This document shows, one piece after another, positions 44,512 through 53,161 of a stretch of DNA of 64,000 nucleotides. Within the stretch, counting starts at the first letter, position 1, and every line of letters begins with the position of its first letter. Under the pieces are notes generated by a model, which had not been told where the DNA came from, did no database searches, and worked only from the letters and a program-made list of their open reading frames with translations. Source of the stretch: Brassicibacter mesophilus (GTDB lineage: Bacteria > Bacillota > Clostridia > Tissierellales > Proteiniboraceae); assembly GCF_050433385.1 (NCBI RefSeq), contig NZ_JBNPXI010000001.1, positions 401,548 through 465,547 on the forward strand. Reading direction: 5' to 3'. The position numbers and the translations under genes are program-made.

Positions 44512-45579
44512 TTAATTAGGGAGAAATACTGAAAACATAGTTCCAATACCTTTTTTAGATTTAACTTTTAAATATCCTCCTTGCTTACTTATGATTTCTC
44601 TTGTTAGATATAGTCCAATCCCAACACCTTCTATTTGACTAACATCTTTACCTCTATAAAAACGTTTAAAAATATTAGTAATTTCATCTTTCTCTATGCC
44701 CATTCCATTATCGTTAATATTAATTCTAGTGAAAATCTCTAAAGTATCAACTTCAATATCTATATTCCCTCCATGATTACAGTATTTGACAGCATTTTCA
44801 ACAATATTAAACAAGGCTTCGTTTGTCCACTTTTTATCATGAGATAAGGCTATAGATTTATCACAATTCAATTCAATATTTATATTTTTTTGCTGCGCCT
44901 TAATATATGTACTTCCAATAACCTGTGCTATAGTATCATATAGAGGTAGATTTTCTTTCTGTAAAGCTATTATACCTGTTTCAAGTCTAGACATTTTTAT
45001 AAGTGCATCCATAAGCCATTTTAATTTTTCTAACTGGGATTTCATGTTTTTTAAGAAGTCCCTCTCCTGTTCCTTTGTTAACTTTCTTTGTAATAAAGTA
45101 TCATTTATCATAGTAACATTAGCTAAAGGAGTTTTAACTTGATGAGATATATCTGATATTATACTCTTAAGCTTATTTCTTTCACTATTGAACTGCTCTC
45201 TCTCACTTTCCACAATATCTATGAGCTGCTTAAGTTTATTTTCAAGCTTGGATAATAAGGTTTCTTTATCTATATCAAAATTTATATTTTCTTTTTTAGC
45301 TATTATGTTATCGATAACATCACAAAGGTTATTAAATAATATCACAACTTTTACTCTTGTAATCCACATAAAAAAAATAGATGCAAACAGAAACGAAAAT
45401 ACACATGCTACTGCAACAAGGTTATATTTTTTTAAAACTTCTGATAAGTTCGGCTGGATTTCTAATATTGTATTATTAAGCTTGATTAAATATAGAAAAA
45501 ATAAACCACTTATTGATGTAAAAATTAAAATAAAGATACTATAGATTTTTTTTGCTGAAAAGGTGCTATGACTATTCAC
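44512..45579 (-). CDS. Sensor histidine kinase with short extracellular loop
   Basis: Kinase of 355 residues. Two membrane helices (about 12-30 and 55-75) enclose only some 25-30 residues. The phospho-acceptor box is SDISHQVKTPLANVTMIND near 145-163; N box NEALFNIVENAVKYC, then DNGMGIEKDEI and GVGIGLYLTREI. Small-loop kinases of this kind often sense through a neighbouring ABC permease, which is encoded next to it. GTG at 45579 is chosen as start since AGGTGA lies five bases before; it overlaps the regulator gene. Confidence 0.88.
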   Translation of the reverse strand: MNSHSTFSAKKIYSIFILIFTSISGLFFLYLIKLNNTILEIQPNLSEVLKKYNLVAVACVFSFLFASIFFMWITRVKVVILFNNLCDVIDNIIAKKENINFDIDKETLLSKLENKLKQLIDIVESEREQFNSERNKLKSIISDISHQVKTPLANVTMINDTLLQRKLTKEQERDFLKNMKSQLEKLKWLMDALIKMSRLETGIIALQKENLPLYDTIAQVIGSTYIKAQQKNINIELNCDKSIALSHDKKWTNEALFNIVENAVKYCNHGGNIDIEVDTLEIFTRININDNGMGIEKDEITNIFKRFYRGKDVSQIEGVGIGLYLTREIISKQGGYLKVKSKKGIGTMFSVFLPN

Positions 45580-46264
45580 ATTCTTCACCTACCCACATAT
45601 AGCCTACTCCATATACAGTTTTAATATATTTAGGTGATGAAGGATTATCTTCAATTTTAGTTCTTAGCCTATTCATATTAACAGTAAGAGCATGTTCATC
45701 AACAAAATTTGAATCCTTATCCCATAATTCATCCATAAGAATTTGCCTTGTTAAAACTTGTCCTCTATTACTTATCAATAGCCTCAAGACTTTAAATTCC
45801 GTAGGTGTCAGAATAACATTATTGCCACCTTTTGATACTGTCATCTTATCAAGATTAAACACCATATCATCTATGACAATATCACTAGCTATTATTTTAT
45901 CTCTATCACATCGTCTAAGTATGGCTAAAATTCTTTCTCTCATAATACTTAAATTAAAAGGTTTAGTAATATAATCGTCTCCTCCTAATTTGAATCCTGT
46001 AATAACATCAAGCTCCATATCACATGCTGTAAGAAATAATATAGGCACATTTGAAATTTCCCTTATTTTTTTGCATAAATCAAATCCACTACCATCTGGT
46101 AAATTGACATCAAGAATTATCATATCAATCTTATTATTAACAAATTCAAAATACCCTTCCTCTAAAGTAAATGCAGAATAAGTTTTAAACCCATCTGCAT
46201 TTAGATTAAAGCTTATTCCATTGTTTAGCGTCATATCATCTTCTACAACAAGAATGCTTTTCAT
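45572..46264 (-). CDS. OmpR-family response regulator
   Basis: Response regulator of 230 residues. The receiver domain has VVEDDMTLNNG, the phospho-acceptor in IILDVNLPDGSG and the conserved Lys in DDYITKPFNL. The C-terminal winged helix (about 135-228) shows LTPTEFKVLRLLISNRGQVLTR and VDEHALTVNMNRLRTKIED. It is the first gene of the unit regulator-sensor-ATPase-permease. A gap of 124 bases between sensor and ATPase may hold a second promoter controlled by this regulator. Confidence 0.93.
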   Translation of the reverse strand: MKSILVVEDDMTLNNGISFNLNADGFKTYSAFTLEEGYFEFVNNKIDMIILDVNLPDGSGFDLCKKIREISNVPILFLTACDMELDVITGFKLGGDDYITKPFNLSIMRERILAILRRCDRDKIIASDIVIDDMVFNLDKMTVSKGGNNVILTPTEFKVLRLLISNRGQVLTRQILMDELWDKDSNFVDEHALTVNMNRLRTKIEDNPSSPKYIKTVYGVGYMWVGEECE

Positions 46265-46470
46265 ATTCTCTACTCCTTTTTTTATATGATAATACCAAAT
46301 AATGAATTTTAATATAATTCTTCTGAAATCAGTGTAAATATCATGAATATTATTTCTACGTGTTACCAGAATCTCCTCTTTTTATGAAGCTTTATATATT
46401 TCATAATCAATAAATCACTTAAAATAATATTATGTAATATACACATTTAGGAGAAAATAAATGGTCATAA

Positions 46471-46504
46471 AAATGAAGACCTTTTTTCTGGTCTTCATTT
46501 TTTA
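46471..46504. terminator. Intrinsic terminator, probably bidirectional
   Basis: AAAAATGAAGACC pairs with GGTCTTCATTTTT around a loop of about eight bases, with T and A runs on both sides. On the minus strand it ends the secreted-protein gene at 46554. Confidence 0.85.
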
Positions 46505-46553
46505 TATATTCATACTTCAATATTCGATGTAATAAAAATATGCTTACTTATTT

Positions 46554-47492
46554 TTAAATTTTACCTGGGATAGGAAATTCAACAGGTACTGGAATCTTAT
46601 AAACACCATATTCGGTTATAATATTATCATAATCCAAGCTATATCCTGGCTGCTTATAATACCTTACTCCATCCTTAACCTCCGTATTGTTTCTATATAA
46701 ATCATCAAGACTATTTGAATATACATTTCGTCTTCTACCATCTTTAAAATGTATAGTAAAATATTGAGGAGTATTAGGGTCTTGGGAATATGATATACTC
46801 TTGTATTCAATTAAATTAATGACTTCTTTAAGTGGCACATAATCTATAATGACATCATACCAGTCATGATCAAAACCAATATAATACTTAACAAAATCAT
46901 ATGATGATTCATACTTTGGAGGAAAAACATATGTTTCTCCTTTATTTATTGTATATGAAAAAGTACGACTTTGTTCATACCCACACTCATTATTAATCGT
47001 AGCAAGAATTTTTTCTGATAACTTTATAGACATTCCCGTACTAGCTGTAGCTGAAAAAGTGTCCGTTCTACTGATATGTATAGTTTGATCAAGGGTAACA
47101 GTTTTACCTATAGGAATAGTAATAACATGAGTTATATTAGTAATAGGCCCACTCATATTAGGATTTCGTTTTGCACTCCTTACACGCATCAGAGATGATC
47201 TACGTGTTGGATGCAAAGGTTCATACCCATCACGTGAAGATGCATCATAAGGTGGATATAAATAGATATCACCTTTTTCGTCTTTCTTCATTTCTATTGA
47301 GGTTTTAAAGTATTTCTCCATTTCAGCTTTAGTATTAAATTCGGATGGAATAGATTCCTCTATTCGATAATTATAATACTGCTCTGTTTTAGGTTCAATA
47401 CTCATTTGATTTTGGTCATCTTGTCCATAAACAACATTGGACATAAGCAAGATCGATAAAATAACAGTAATTACAAGTTTTCTTATTTTCAT
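46554..47492 (-). CDS. Secreted protein of unknown function
   Basis: A 312-residue protein with a clear Sec signal peptide (KIRKLVITVILSILLMSNVVYG, cut after about residue 23). The mature part starts with a Gln/Asp/Glu-rich segment. Its centre (about 110-190) is a Ser/Thr-rich alternating stretch, THVITIPIGKTVTLDQ, ISRTDTFSATASTGMSIKL and TINKGETYVFPPKY, of the type seen in beta-rich secreted proteins, including some pore formers. I cannot place it in a named family. AAGGAGG precedes the ATG. It stands alone, with a strong terminator after it. Confidence 0.7.
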   Translation of the reverse strand: MKIRKLVITVILSILLMSNVVYGQDDQNQMSIEPKTEQYYNYRIEESIPSEFNTKAEMEKYFKTSIEMKKDEKGDIYLYPPYDASSRDGYEPLHPTRRSSLMRVRSAKRNPNMSGPITNITHVITIPIGKTVTLDQTIHISRTDTFSATASTGMSIKLSEKILATINNECGYEQSRTFSYTINKGETYVFPPKYESSYDFVKYYIGFDHDWYDVIIDYVPLKEVINLIEYKSISYSQDPNTPQYFTIHFKDGRRRNVYSNSLDDLYRNNTEVKDGVRYYKQPGYSLDYDNIITEYGVYKIPVPVEFPIPGKI

Positions 47493-47733
47493 AAAAAACC
47501 TCCTTCTTATTCTAAAAATTCAAGAGAAATATCCATGGAATTTAGGATAATCAACTTGTATTACTAATATATTTCTTTTATATAATATTGATGTCATTAA
47601 TCTGAGCTTTTACTGAAATATTATCTTTGTATTATTTCTAATAGTACAGTCCTGAATTATTCACTATAACTTTTAATTACATGAATAAAATGTATGCTTA
47701 TCGATATGTATTTTATCACCTTATGTCGTGTAA

Positions 47734-48012
47734 ACATATAGTATCTCTATTAATAGGTCGGCTCGTACTTTAACTTTATATAAGAATGGACAATGGTATA
47801 AATCTTACCCTATAGCTGTTGGTAAACCTTCTACCCCTACTCCAACTGGTACATTCACAATAGTAAATAAAGCTGTAAATCCTGGTGGTCCTTTTGGTGC
47901 TAGATGTATGGGGTTAAGCAAGCCACACTATGGTATTCATGGTATCTATTGGTACTACTGCGAGAATTTAAGATACCCATTAAAGCACATCATAGCAATA
48001 AATTACCCTTAA
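47734..48012 (+). pseudogene. L,D-transpeptidase (YkuD) remnant
   Basis: The open stretch after a TAA at 47731 reads SINRSARTLTLYKNGQWYKS, then AVGKPSTPTPTGTFTIVNKA and GGPFGARCMGLSKPHYGIHG, a textbook YkuD domain. After that the sequence leaves the family (IYWYYCENLRYP) and stops, so the catalytic SHGCxR motif is missing. There is no start codon or ribosome binding site. This is the decayed core of a cell-wall cross-linking enzyme. The flanks 47493-47733 and 48013-48099 show nothing else but AT-rich DNA. Confidence 0.8.
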
Positions 48013-48099
48013 GCTAAAAACTATATCTAAATAAAAGAATATTTAAAATTGAAGAGTATAAAAAATAGAAATGTAAAAATACTATATAAGTTGTCTTAG

Positions 48100-48234
48100 T
48101 ATTCAAAGCAAGCGTATAAAGAATATATTGATACTATTAAACCAAATTCTTATTTTAAGACAGATACTATGGTATGTGAAAACCACGACATCAGTGTCGT
48201 GGTTTTTAATGGTGAAGGCCATGCGTGGATTTAA
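48100..48234 (+). pseudogene. Possible tail of an alpha/beta hydrolase
   Basis: After a TAG at 48097 an open stretch of 44 codons reads YSKQAYKEYIDTIKPNSYF ... DISVVVFNGEGHAWI and stops at 48232-48234. VVVFNGEGHAW resembles the segment carrying the catalytic histidine at the end of many alpha/beta hydrolases. There is no start. The evidence is one short motif, so this is tentative. Confidence 0.3.
48179..48206 (+). terminator. Terminator-like hairpin
   Basis: Perfect stem AACCACGACA/TGTCGTGGTT with a four-base loop TCAG and TTTAAT after it on the plus strand. It overlaps the hydrolase-like remnant. Confidence 0.6.
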
Positions 48235-48279
48235 TTCTTATTGGTAGTCGAGGACATACAGTCTTCCATTATTTCCAAT

Positions 48280-49212
48280 CTAAATATCGTAAAGTCGTGC
48301 AGAATTGTCTATAATGATGCTTTTAATCACCTCTTGAGGGATACCATTTTCTATACAGTACGGTATAAATACATTAAAAAAAGCGCAATATTTTTCTATT
48401 CCATTTTCCTTCTCACTCTCTTCACAAAAATCATAATCCTCCGAAAGAATCACTTGATGACTATAATTATGTGCCACGGCATGCTTAATAAGTTGTTTTC
48501 GTGCTTCATAAGTGCCCTCTCTTATGGCATCAAAACCAACCCAATAACCCTTCTTGACAACTTTCAGAATCGTTTCAAGATGACTTTCATGATCTGCATG
48601 TGCCCAGACAAATTTATGAGGTGGTACTTCCATTTTTTCTAGAATTGTCATGACTTTGGACATATGTTCTGCTTCCAATACATGACAGTGAATTGGCATT
48701 CCCGTGGCATTACAGGCTATCGCAGCAGCTTTAAGCATAGCCTCGTCTACAGCATTGACACCTCCTCGGTCGAAAAGCAATTTAATATAGCCTGGTTTTA
48801 TACATACATTATCAATCACATCTAGACCTTCCTTAAAGTCCTGAATCCACTTTTTTGCCAATTGTACTTCAAAATTTTCTTGAAAAATACGATGTGCATA
48901 CTTAGTGATGTTCATCCCTGTACATGGAATAATGTTTACATTGGTTTTGCAGGATAAATCGTACAACAATTTTAAATTTTGTCCCCCAAGAGGAGGTGAA
49001 GCTTCGACAATGGTTTGGCATCCTGATACACTTAATTCACTTAGTATGGGCAAAACTTTATCAAATAGTTTCTGATTATAAGATTCATCATATTGTTTGC
49101 CAAAATACATTTTGCTTGCAAAATCTTCATCAGACACCCAATTAAAATGTTCATGAGCTAGTGTTTTACCCATTTGTGTTTTGTCAATTGGTCCTCTTAC
49201 CGTATAAATCAT
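48280..49212 (-). CDS. Phosphotriesterase-family metallohydrolase
   Basis: Amidohydrolase-superfamily enzyme of 310 residues with a binuclear metal site in a TIM barrel. Visible ligands are the HxH of LAHEHFNW near residue 19-21, the bridging lysine in CIKPGYIK, the two histidines in PIHCHVLE and WAHADHESH, and the aspartate in ILSEDYDF. In spite of the name, most bacterial members act as lactonases or on phosphorylated sugar lactones. AGAAAGGGG precedes the ATG. It has no operon partner, and its substrate cannot be read here. Confidence 0.85.
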   Translation of the reverse strand: MIYTVRGPIDKTQMGKTLAHEHFNWVSDEDFASKMYFGKQYDESYNQKLFDKVLPILSELSVSGCQTIVEASPPLGGQNLKLLYDLSCKTNVNIIPCTGMNITKYAHRIFQENFEVQLAKKWIQDFKEGLDVIDNVCIKPGYIKLLFDRGGVNAVDEAMLKAAAIACNATGMPIHCHVLEAEHMSKVMTILEKMEVPPHKFVWAHADHESHLETILKVVKKGYWVGFDAIREGTYEARKQLIKHAVAHNYSHQVILSEDYDFCEESEKENGIEKYCAFFNVFIPYCIENGIPQEVIKSIIIDNSARLYDI

Positions 49213-49324
49213 TTTGAACCCCTTTCTCTACTCAATTTTTTTATAACTCAAATAGCTGCAGTCTTTTAAGGGTTTTACTTGCAGAAATTACTGTTATTTT
49301 ACCTTATAAAACTATAATAACATC

Positions 49325-49360
49325 AAAACTCTGACAGCATTATGTCAGGGTTTTCCTCTT
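49325..49360. terminator. Terminator-like hairpin between the phosphotriesterase and BtrH-like genes
   Basis: AAAACTCTGACA pairs with TGTCAGGGTTTT (one T-G wobble) around a six-base loop, followed on the plus strand by CCTCTTTTTT. On the minus strand it would stop read-through from the BtrH-like gene. Confidence 0.55.
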
Positions 49361-49505
49361 TTTTATAGGCAAAGTTTATAAAAATATATATCGGTTGCAA
49401 CGCAAAATTCGCAATATGATCAATTCCTGTTCTTTTCATGAATTTTTCTGAATATTTGTTTACATTTTCTGTTGTAAGGATTGTCTGAAACGTAATATAT
49501 AAACA

Positions 49506-49555
49506 GAAATCCTGTTATTAAATACAGATAAAAAAGTATCTGATAACAGGATTTC
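49506..49555. repeat. Inverted repeat with bulged inner stem
   Basis: GAAATCCTGTTAT pairs with ATAACAGGATTTC, and an inner stem CAGATA/TATCTG adds to it after a one-sided bulge. No gene lies over it that I accept. It is the second of three inverted repeats in 49325-49660. Confidence 0.65.
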
Positions 49556-49614
49556 CGTTTGTAGTACTCTTTTTTATGATGAGATGGATATGTTAGATTA
49601 AATTGTTGATTTGC

Positions 49615-49660
49615 ACACACAAATAGGTAGTCATTTTAATTTAACTACCTATTTGTGTGT
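49615..49660. repeat. Seventeen-base inverted repeat downstream of the BtrH-like gene
   Basis: Perfect arms ACACACAAATAGGTAGT and ACTACCTATTTGTGTGT with a 12-base loop. It could end the BtrH-like transcript, but no T run follows on the minus strand. The arms are unusually long for a simple terminator. Confidence 0.65.
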
Positions 49661-49696
49661 CCAATATAATTTATTATCTGCCCAATTAATATTTTT

Positions 49697-50740
49697 TTAA
49701 TTCACTATTTTTTGTAATTCAATTAACACAGTAGTTTCCTTAGTATGTATTTCTTTTATTATATTAGACATTTCTTGTAGTAATTGATTGGACCCTGTTT
49801 CTGATAATTTCCACATCAAATCTCCAACCTGATCCCATTGTTTTGAAATTTCAATATATGAAAAACCTAATTGCTTCATTCTTTCACTACCAACTATTTC
49901 ACTTGCTTGTATTAGAAAATCACCATAAATTTTTCTGAAAATACCACCACCTGTGCCACCATCAGCATTAATTTGAAAATAATTTGTAATTCCTGCTATT
50001 TTCAACTTTTCTTCATCAAATTTCTTCCACATTAAAATCTCCTTAGAGAATTTTTCAATACCATTTAAGCCTAATAATTTTGCTGGAGCATTTAACATAT
50101 TATCACAAGTTTCTCTTATGGCTGAAGTAATAATAGGTGATGTTATTTGATTATATTTATTAAATTTTATCAAAAGATACTTGTTATTTGCAGGAAATGG
50201 TCTATAATTACTGTTTCGAGCCTTTTCTACTTTCTTATAATCAACTAGGTGATAATCTTTACATATATAACCATTGGGTGTTCTAATAGCATTGTCAGAG
50301 TTATCTCTATCACTTATATAAAACTTTTCTGCCTCATTATCATAACCAAAAATAACTACTGCATGTCCACCGAAATGATTGCCTTCACTCAAATTCAAAT
50401 AATCAAGATAAGGCATATCTACATATACTAAAACTGGATTATTATCATCTATTAGTTTTAGTGTTTTTTCAAAAACAGTTCTATATTTACTGCTTGATCT
50501 ACACTTTATTTCAATATCAAGCCTCTCACCAAGTTTTTTTTCGAATACAAAAGGCTTGATTCTTCCTGATATCATTGGTGATTTTTCAAGATTAACGTAT
50601 ACAAATGATAATCCTGAACCAATTCCAAAAATCATCTCTTCCGTAAGTGAATAGTTGTAATATTCAAACACTTGTTTCAACGCAGTTGTTATGCAATGTT
50701 TACCCCCACTTGGCTTAAAACCACTAACTATTTTCTTCAT
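49697..50740 (-). CDS. BtrH N-terminal domain / DUF4872 protein
   Basis: A 347-residue protein. The N-terminal domain (about 1-150) is of the BtrH_N type: SGGKHCITTALKQVFEYYNYSL, EEMIFGIGSGLSFVYV and NHFGGHAVVIFGYD, with Cys17 of HC and the His of GGHAV as likely thiol catalysts. The remainder (about 160-340) fits DUF4872. BtrH transfers an acyl group from a carrier protein to an aminoglycoside in butirosin synthesis. No carrier protein or biosynthetic gene is nearby, so the substrate is open. AAAGGAGGA precedes the ATG. Confidence 0.78.
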   Translation of the reverse strand: MKKIVSGFKPSGGKHCITTALKQVFEYYNYSLTEEMIFGIGSGLSFVYVNLEKSPMISGRIKPFVFEKKLGERLDIEIKCRSSSKYRTVFEKTLKLIDDNNPVLVYVDMPYLDYLNLSEGNHFGGHAVVIFGYDNEAEKFYISDRDNSDNAIRTPNGYICKDYHLVDYKKVEKARNSNYRPFPANNKYLLIKFNKYNQITSPIITSAIRETCDNMLNAPAKLLGLNGIEKFSKEILMWKKFDEEKLKIAGITNYFQINADGGTGGGIFRKIYGDFLIQASEIVGSERMKQLGFSYIEISKQWDQVGDLMWKLSETGSNQLLQEMSNIIKEIHTKETTVLIELQKIVN

Positions 50741-50911
50741 CTCAAATCCTCCTTTACTACACTATTTTAACAGCATAAACATGACAACAGCATGTCTTAT
50801 TAAAATTAATATTTTACTAAAAAAAGTAGTAACTCTATTTTTATATAGTTTTCTTGTGATTTCCTTTGTATGATAAAGTAACAAATATTTCTTGCATTTC
50901 AACTACATCAT

Positions 50912-51082
50912 CTAATCTTCAACTCCCATAAATGTTTTCATACAATCAAGGATATTGTTAGCATGCTCAATCCATTTTTTCAAAGGCAATTTAGTTAAAG
51001 ATAGAACAAATTTAGTTAAATCATCGAAAGTCTTTTTAAAATCCTTATTAAGAAATTTTTTTAAAGAGCCAATAATAAGCAT
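50912..51082 (-). CDS. Short ORF or gene remnant of unknown nature
   Basis: In the 50741-51307 gap the minus strand holds one open stretch: from an ATG at 51082 it reads MLIIGSLKKFLNKDFKKTFD and continues to VLSLTKLPLKKWIEHANN and a final MGVED, 56 residues. The frame stays open about 11 codons further up (TNKHGLSDIGE) to a TAG, with only a weak GGTGA near the ATG. Lys-rich helical content looks coding-like, but I recognise no family. It could be the C-terminal end of a lost gene. The rest of the gap shows only a terminator. Confidence 0.35.
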   Translation of the reverse strand: MLIIGSLKKFLNKDFKKTFDDLTKFVLSLTKLPLKKWIEHANNILDCMKTFMGVED

Positions 51083-51208
51083 TTCACCAATATCCGATAG
51101 GCCATGTTTATTTGTCTACCTTTTTTTGTAAAATAAGTATCGATTTTTCATGGTATCTGCCATTTATATTTTACCAATCGCATTATTTAATTTGAAAATA
51201 TACTGAAC

Positions 51209-51238
51209 TAAAAAAGGGCTAAAAATTATGCCCTTTTT
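51209..51238 (-). terminator. Intrinsic terminator after selO
   Basis: AAAAAGGGC pairs with GCCCTTTTT around a ten-base loop, and six T residues follow on the minus strand. Confidence 0.8.
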
Positions 51239-51307
51239 CATATAATAGTTATTCTATTTTTTACTTAACATCAGTTAGCTAATCTAGTATTTCCCTAATG
51301 TTTTATA

Positions 51308-52783
51308 TTAAGTGCCACAAAAGGTTCTATAAGGACTAGTTGACGGCGGAGGAAGTGTAGAGTAATCAGCTTGTTTAGTGGAGTGCTCATAAGGGTTCGA
51401 AAGAACATCAAGAAGTCGCTCCATCACGCTGTAATCTTCTTGTTTGACTGCAGCTTCCAATGCGGCTTCTACCCTGTGATTACGAGGTATTATGGCTGGA
51501 TTAGAGTTCCTCATCAACTGATGTGAAGAAGCTTTTGATTCCTTTTGTCTGCCTAATCTCGTCTGCCATAAATCATTCCACTGAGCAAATTCTGTGGTGC
51601 CAAATAAGCCTATATCTTTCGGTTCACCAAAAGTTAATGCGAGAAAGGTATTTGTGTAATCAGCACGATACTTCCGCATCATACTAAGTAGCACTTCAAT
51701 AAGGGATTCATCCTGTGGTTCTTCGTTAAATATTCCCAGTTTCCCTCTCATTCCCGCTAACCAATTACAGTGATATAACTTAGTAAAATCCGAAACCGCA
51801 TCCTGAGCCAGTTTAACAGCCTGTTCCTCGTTGTTATGCAGAAGCGGCAGTAGAGTTTCAGCAAATCTTGCGAGATTCCATGCAGCAATCTTGGGCTGAT
51901 TGCCATATGCATAACGGCCACGAGTGTCAATGGAGCTGAATACCGTTGCAGGGTCATAGGTATCCATGAAAGCACAAGGACCATAATCAATAGTTTCTCC
52001 ACTAATGGCCATGTTGTCGGTATTCATCACACCGTGAATAAAACCAACTAATTGCCATTTGGCAATCAACTCAGCCTGGCGTTTGATTACTTCCTTAAGT
52101 AAGAAAAGATAGCGACTCTCATCAGCGTCGACCTCTGAGAAATGTCTTTGCAATGTGTAATCTGCTAGAACCTGAAGGTCCTCAACGGTGCCCCATTTTG
52201 AAATATATTCAAAGGTCCCGACACGCAGATGGCTAGAAGCTACACGAGTTAGAATCGCACCAGGTTGCTCGGTTTCACGGAATACTGATTCACCTGTTGT
52301 TACTACTGCTAAGCTGCGGGTAGTAGCAATGCCAAGTCCATGCATTGCTTCGCTAATGATGTATTCACGTAGCATCGGTCCAAGTACTGCTCGACCATCG
52401 CCTCCACGGGAATACGGAGTTCTTCCAGAACCCTTGAGCTGAATATCAACCCGCTCACCTGGAGGAGTGATCTGTTCGCCAAGCAGTAAAGCCCGTCCAT
52501 CTCCTAACATGGTAAAATATCCGAATTGATGCCCTGCATAAGCTTGAGCAAGAGGTAAAGCACCTCTAGGAATCTCGTTGCCAGCAAGAATCGCTATTCC
52601 GTTATTGCTTTGCAGCACCTTGGCATCCAACCCCAGAGATGCTGCCAGCGGATAATTGAGAATGATTAACTTCGGCGAACTTACAGGAGTTGGATTAATT
52701 ATGGTAAAAAATGTTTCTGGCAAACGAGCATAACTGTTATCTAAATTCCATCCAATTTCTATTGCTAATTTTCTCTCTGTCAT
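51308..52783 (-). CDS. selO: SelO/YdiU protein adenylyltransferase
   Basis: Pseudokinase that transfers AMP to Ser, Thr or Tyr of proteins. Family motifs are AYAGHQFGYFTMLGDGRALLLGE near 82-104, QLKGSGRTPYSRGGDGRA near 116-133, HGVMNTDNM at 251-259 and DYGPCAFMD at 267-275. The C-terminus ends YRTFCGT with cysteine, not selenocysteine, as in bacterial members. The second of two ATGs (52783) fits GGAGAT better. The gene is visibly richer in G and C than its neighbours and uses codons such as CGC and GCC more, so it may be an acquired gene. It is monocistronic. Confidence 0.92.
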   Translation of the reverse strand: MTERKLAIEIGWNLDNSYARLPETFFTIINPTPVSSPKLIILNYPLAASLGLDAKVLQSNNGIAILAGNEIPRGALPLAQAYAGHQFGYFTMLGDGRALLLGEQITPPGERVDIQLKGSGRTPYSRGGDGRAVLGPMLREYIISEAMHGLGIATTRSLAVVTTGESVFRETEQPGAILTRVASSHLRVGTFEYISKWGTVEDLQVLADYTLQRHFSEVDADESRYLFLLKEVIKRQAELIAKWQLVGFIHGVMNTDNMAISGETIDYGPCAFMDTYDPATVFSSIDTRGRYAYGNQPKIAAWNLARFAETLLPLLHNNEEQAVKLAQDAVSDFTKLYHCNWLAGMRGKLGIFNEEPQDESLIEVLLSMMRKYRADYTNTFLALTFGEPKDIGLFGTTEFAQWNDLWQTRLGRQKESKASSHQLMRNSNPAIIPRNHRVEAALEAAVKQEDYSVMERLLDVLSNPYEHSTKQADYSTLPPPSTSPYRTFCGT

Positions 52784-52997
52784 CATATCTCCTTTCCTTA
52801 TTCTATCTTTTTGTACCCTAGATTCTTATGCATAAAACGAAAATCATAGTTATCCATGATACCTTGAGCTATCAATACAACCCTTTTTAGTATCTGTTTC
52901 AGCCAATTTATTATACCTTTTACACACATAAATGGAGCTACTTAATAAATTTAAGCATGTCTGGTAAATTAATTTCAGTGCTTTAGCAAATAAATTT

Positions 52998-53099
52998 TTA
53001 TCCTCTCCATTTCATATAAAAGTAAAGTCCAATTGCTAAAATAATCCCAATCAATGCTCCATAAGCTATATGGATTGCATATAACTCTAATTGCTTCAA
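52998..53099 (-). other. Possible very short membrane ORF in the selO/anti-sigma gap
   Basis: The 52787-53161 gap holds one frame of interest on the minus strand: from TTG at 53099 it encodes 33 residues, LKQLELYAIHIAYGALIGI and a helix ending YFYMKWRG. AAGGA lies about 11 bases before the TTG. It would form a single membrane helix. With so little sequence, a remnant is as likely as a gene. I see nothing else in this gap. Confidence 0.25.
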
Positions 53100-53161
53100 T
53101 GATTCTTTTAATCCTTATACTATAACAAGCTGAAAAATATTTTCTTAATCAGATTATAGTG

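Noticed and set aside
49420..49620. A 66-codon minus-strand open frame
   Set aside because: It runs through the inverted repeat at 49506-49555, has no ribosome binding site and no recognisable protein character (Lys, Tyr and Asn from AT-rich DNA).
51308..51330. Selenocysteine at the SelO C-terminus, as in animal SELO
   Set aside because: The codon in the terminal FCGT is a cysteine codon, and the frame ends normally two codons later.
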